From assembly GCA_017459485.1 (NCBI GenBank), contig JAFUCW010000489.1, forward strand, positions 1-7,244: a stretch of 7,244 nucleotides of DNA, in the 5' to 3' direction. A program made the position numbers and the translations under genes. The stretch is from Eggerthellaceae bacterium (GTDB lineage Bacteria > Actinomycetota > Coriobacteriia > Coriobacteriales > Eggerthellaceae). Shown piece after piece: positions 5,377 through 7,244 of this stretch. A model generated the notes under the pieces. It worked only from the letters and a program-made list of their open reading frames with translations, was not told the DNA's origin and did not search any database. Within the stretch, counting starts at the first letter, position 1; every line of letters starts with the position of its first letter.

Positions 5377-5377
5377 G

Positions 5378-5507
5378 GCCGACGCTGCGAGCGGCGGAGG
5401 TCCCCATCCTTGCCCCTTGTGTGGCACACTTGCGCGCAATCGCTGTACGCCTGGTGCCGTGGCGGGGCAATTATGGGGGCCTCCGCCGCTCTCGCCGACT
5501 CTTCGAC
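5378..5507. repeat. Hairpin repeat unit 1 of an intergenic element
   Basis: The unit opens with GCCGACGCTGCGA (5378-5390) and closes with GCTCTCGCCGACTCTTCGAC (5488-5507); both sequences recur in unit 2. Inside is a long imperfect hairpin. The paired segments are 5389-5400 with 5480-5491 (12 bp), 5402-5407 with 5473-5478 (6 bp), 5410-5416 with 5464-5470 (7 bp), and 5423-5427 with 5454-5458 (5 bp), about 30 bp in all. No gene is credible here: open frames on both strands translate to low-complexity Arg/Ala/Pro-rich sequence. Confidence 0.55.
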
Positions 5508-5515
5508 TATTGAGT

Positions 5516-5537
5516 CCGCCGTTCTGGCGAACGGCGG
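5516..5537. repeat. Perfect 9-bp stem-loop between the two hairpin units
   Basis: CCGCCGTTC (5516-5524) and GAACGGCGG (5529-5537) form an uninterrupted 9-bp stem with a TGGC loop. No T-run follows on either strand. It sits exactly between the two repeat units and looks like part of the same structured element. Confidence 0.55.
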
Positions 5538-5541
5538 CCCT

Positions 5542-5667
5542 GCCGACGCTGCGATCGAGCCTGGCGGCGCATTTCGCCCTTGTTTTTGACCTTGCGTACC
5601 AAAGTACGCGGCGGTCAAAAGGCGGGCGAACTGCACTCGCCAGGCTCGCTCTCGCTGACTCTTCGAC
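5542..5667. repeat. Hairpin repeat unit 2 of the intergenic element
   Basis: This unit has the same boundaries as unit 1: GCCGACGCTGCGA (5542-5554) on the left and GCTCTCGCTGACTCTTCGAC (5648-5667, one mismatch) on the right. The core hairpin is different in sequence. Its paired segments are 5556-5566 with 5638-5648 (11 bp), 5573-5579 with 5624-5630 (7 bp), 5584-5591 with 5613-5620 (8 bp), and 5594-5599 with 5604-5609 (6 bp) around a CAAA loop. That gives about 32 bp within 93 nt. Conserved flanks around a divergent but equally folded core suggest a family of repeated palindromic elements. Confidence 0.55.
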
Positions 5668-5701
5668 CACCTGCGTCTCCGCTCTGCTTCGGGGAGGTCA
5701 A

Positions 5702-5799
5702 CCTGCCTGCGTCTCGCTCGGCCTTCGGCCTTCGCTCGCGCTGCCGCTTGAGGGTCGCCCTGCTTGCGCCTCGCTCGGCCTTCGGCCTTCGCTCGCGCT
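5702..5799. repeat. Tandem direct repeat, 57-bp period
   Basis: Positions 5702-5742 and 5759-5799 match over 41 bp with two differences (5707/5764 and 5712/5769), the last 30 bp being identical. A partial earlier echo (CTGCGTCTC, 5671-5679 versus 5707-5715) suggests a third degenerate copy. Each copy contains GGCCTTCGGCC, itself able to fold. As 57 is a multiple of three, the repeat leaves every frame open and artificially extends the downstream gene's open frame upstream. Confidence 0.7.
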
Positions 5800-5827
5800 T
5801 GGGGCGTGGGGTGTCCTGGGGTATGAT
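5799..5827 (+). promoter_or_regulatory. Candidate promoter of the flavoprotein gene (leaderless start)
   Basis: TTGGGG (5799-5804) and TATGAT (5822-5827) are spaced by 17 bp. The predicted transcription start falls at 5834-5835, that is, on or one base before the ATG at 5835. This implies a leaderless mRNA, a common mode in Actinomycetota. The -35 is weak (TTG matches only), so the call rests mainly on the -10 box and the coincidence with the ATG. Confidence 0.4.
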
Positions 5828-5834
5828 TAGGCGC

Positions 5835-7223
5835 ATGGAAACTACGTGCGACATCGCGATTGTTGGTGGCGGGGCATCGGGGCTTGCGGCGGCGATCGCT
5901 GCCGCCCGTACGGCTTCTGGTGCGGGACGCAGCGTGTCTGTTGCTGTGCTCGAGGCGTCCGAGCGCGTGGGACGCAGCATCCTGAAGACGGGAAACGGTC
6001 GATGCAACTTTTCTAACGAGCATGTGGCAGATGGCCGCATGCTCTTCGACTATCATAACGCCGCCTTCTTTCGGGAGGTGCTCGGCACGCTCTGTAATCA
6101 GAACGCCGTTTCTGCTGGAACGGAGGTGGAGGGGCTTCCCGATGCGCGCATTGTCGGCGAACAGGGCGGCACCCGTCCTGACCCGGTGCTCGACTTCTTC
6201 GAGGGGTTGGGGCTCGAGTGGCGCCAGGAGGCGGAGGGCCGTCGTTACCCGCTTGCGAACAAGGCTTCGGTCGTGCTCGATGTGCTCCGTGCAGAAGCCG
6301 CGCGCCTTGGTGTCAAAGAGGCGTGCGGTTGCCCTGTCCGGGCGGTGGAGCCTCCGCGCGAAGAAGGGGCGTTGTTCACACTGTGCCTGGAAGACGGCGT
6401 GTTTTGGCGCGCAAAGGTGGTCGTGGTTGCATGCGGCGGTGAAGCAATTGGGCGCATCGAGCTTCCGTCCGGTGCGTCTGGAGGCAATGGCCTCGAGGTC
6501 GATGTGGCTCCTCTTGTCGCGTTGCCGGCGTCCCCCGTGCTTGGTCCGCTGCGCTGTTCCGACGAAAGCTGTCGGCTCACGCGCGAACTCGACAACATTC
6601 GCGTGCGTTGTACAGTGTCGCTTTTCAGGCCGCAGGATGCCTCTGACAGCCGGGAACTCGTGCTTGTGCGTGCCGAACCGGGCGAGATGCTGTTTCGCGC
6701 ATACGGCGTTTCGGGCATATGCGTGTTCGACCTTTCGCGTGCCGCACAGCCGGGAGACACGCTTTCTATCGACCTTTTGGATCCACTCGTTCCCCGCATT
6801 CAAGCGCGAGGGTATCTAGAGCGCCGCCGCGACCAGCTCCTTGCGCTTTACGACTCCCTTGATTGCGCCCGCTTCCTGCGCGGTCTCGTGCTTCCACGTG
6901 TGGCAGACGTGCTGCTTAAGTATGCCGGGCTCCAGGACGGAGACGCGCTCGACGACGCTGCGCTTGACAGCCTGGAAAGCGCCCTTACTATGTTGAGCTT
7001 AGAGGTCGTGGGTGTCGGGGCGCCGGATCAGTGCCAAGTGCGCCGGGGCGGCCTTTCCGTTGCGTCGTTCGATCCTGCAACCATGGAGGCATGCGCGTTG
7101 CCTGGGCTGTTCGCATGCGGTGAAGCGTTGGATGTGGATGGTCCCTGCGGTGGCTACAACCTGCATTGGGCGTGGGCAAGCGGCCTGGTGGCAAGCATGT
7201 CGGCTGCTCGTGCGGTGAGGTAG
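5835..7223 (+). CDS. HI0933/BaiN-family FAD-dependent oxidoreductase
   Basis: This is a flavoprotein of the HI0933-like (aminoacetone oxidase/BaiN) family. Members use FAD to oxidise or reduce small substrates and some act on bile-acid intermediates; the substrate here cannot be told from sequence. The product is 462 aa. Visible motifs are the dinucleotide-binding IVGGGASGLAAAIAAAR (G11, G13, G16), the strand-end VLEASERVG, and the family hallmark ILKTGNGRCNFSN (G53-N61). RRYPLANKAS lies at 136-145, VVVACGGEA is present, and the C-terminal FAD-contacting block GEALDVDGPCGGYNLHWAWASG starts at 429. Start choice: the frame is open from 5580, but that extension is translated repeat DNA. ATG 5835 lies directly before the FAD fold and at a predicted transcription start; ATG 5823 (four residues longer) is the alternative and has no good ribosome site. 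AGGAAGG after the stop (7224-7230) may serve a further gene beyond the window. Confidence 0.93.
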   Translation: METTCDIAIVGGGASGLAAAIAAARTASGAGRSVSVAVLEASERVGRSILKTGNGRCNFSNEHVADGRMLFDYHNAAFFREVLGTLCNQNAVSAGTEVEGLPDARIVGEQGGTRPDPVLDFFEGLGLEWRQEAEGRRYPLANKASVVLDVLRAEAARLGVKEACGCPVRAVEPPREEGALFTLCLEDGVFWRAKVVVVACGGEAIGRIELPSGASGGNGLEVDVAPLVALPASPVLGPLRCSDESCRLTRELDNIRVRCTVSLFRPQDASDSRELVLVRAEPGEMLFRAYGVSGICVFDLSRAAQPGDTLSIDLLDPLVPRIQARGYLERRRDQLLALYDSLDCARFLRGLVLPRVADVLLKYAGLQDGDALDDAALDSLESALTMLSLEVVGVGAPDQCQVRRGGLSVASFDPATMEACALPGLFACGEALDVDGPCGGYNLHWAWASGLVASMSAARAVR

Positions 7224-7244
7224 AGGAAGGCAGCCCGATTGCTC

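Noticed and set aside
5702..5799. CRISPR array
   Set aside because: Only two copies with a 16-bp interval and 41-bp units; no array of regular spacers and no cas genes.
5332..5830. Small open frames on both strands in the dfx-flavoprotein gap
   Set aside because: All consist of Arg/Ala/Pro/Leu-rich repeat translations with no ribosome site; the DNA-level inverted repeats explain the region better.
5580..5834. N-terminal extension of the flavoprotein
   Set aside because: It is translation of the hairpin and tandem repeat DNA (RSAFGLRSR twice) before the FAD-binding fold begins.
5250..6803. 517-codon minus-strand frame across the repeat region and the flavoprotein
   Set aside because: Its repeated AKAEGRARR phrases come from the tandem repeats, and the rest is antisense to a conserved FAD enzyme.
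7224..7244. Start of a further gene (AGGAAGG at 7224-7230, TTG at 7240)
   Set aside because: A ribosome-site-like sequence is present, but too few bases remain to judge a coding region.

Overview
The window looks like chromosomal core DNA of a high-GC, anaerobic Gram-positive bacterium. My best guess is the Actinomycetota class Coriobacteriia (Eggerthellaceae type). The reasons are the high G+C at third codon positions, a superoxide reductase (desulfoferrodoxin) in place of an oxygen-generating dismutase, a HI0933/BaiN-type flavoprotein, and an LCP protein with a LytR_C tail beside MurA. The taxonomy is inferred from gene content only. No rRNA, tRNA, IS element or CRISPR array is visible.

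Layout. (1) 1-2987, plus strand: murA (207-1493), the first committed step of peptidoglycan synthesis, then 15 nt later a membrane-anchored LytR-CpsA-Psr (LCP) protein (1509-2987). Together they form a cell-envelope pair. (2) 3047-3516, minus strand: a NifU-like Fe-S scaffold of 76 aa, and a previously unremarked 79-aa protein with eight cysteines whose ATG overlaps the NifU stop (TAATG). This two-gene unit converges on the LCP gene. (3) 3517-3630: a compact divergent control region with back-to-back extended -10 elements and a 6-bp dyad. (4) 3631-4744, plus strand: a small four-cysteine zinc-ribbon protein followed by lgt (prolipoprotein diacylglyceryl transferase). (5) 4745-4981: a leader with alternative hairpins and a perfect 16-bp palindrome, leading into dfx (4982-5359), a class I 2Fe superoxide reductase. 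(6) 5360-5822: a 463-bp gene-free stretch packed with nested inverted repeats and tandem repeats. (7) 5835-7223: a HI0933/BaiN-family FAD-dependent oxidoreductase that may be read from a leaderless mRNA.

How the genes relate. MurA, the LCP protein and Lgt all serve the cell envelope: precursor synthesis, attachment of polymers to the wall, and lipoprotein maturation. The NifU-like protein, its cysteine-rich partner, the zinc ribbon, Dfx and the flavoprotein share a metal/redox theme that fits an oxygen-sensitive anaerobe. The two least explained items are the cysteine-rich protein coupled to NifU (3047-3286) and the modular hairpin element between dfx and the flavoprotein (about 5337-5806). 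In the latter, two different hairpin cores are enclosed by the same pair of flanking sequences.
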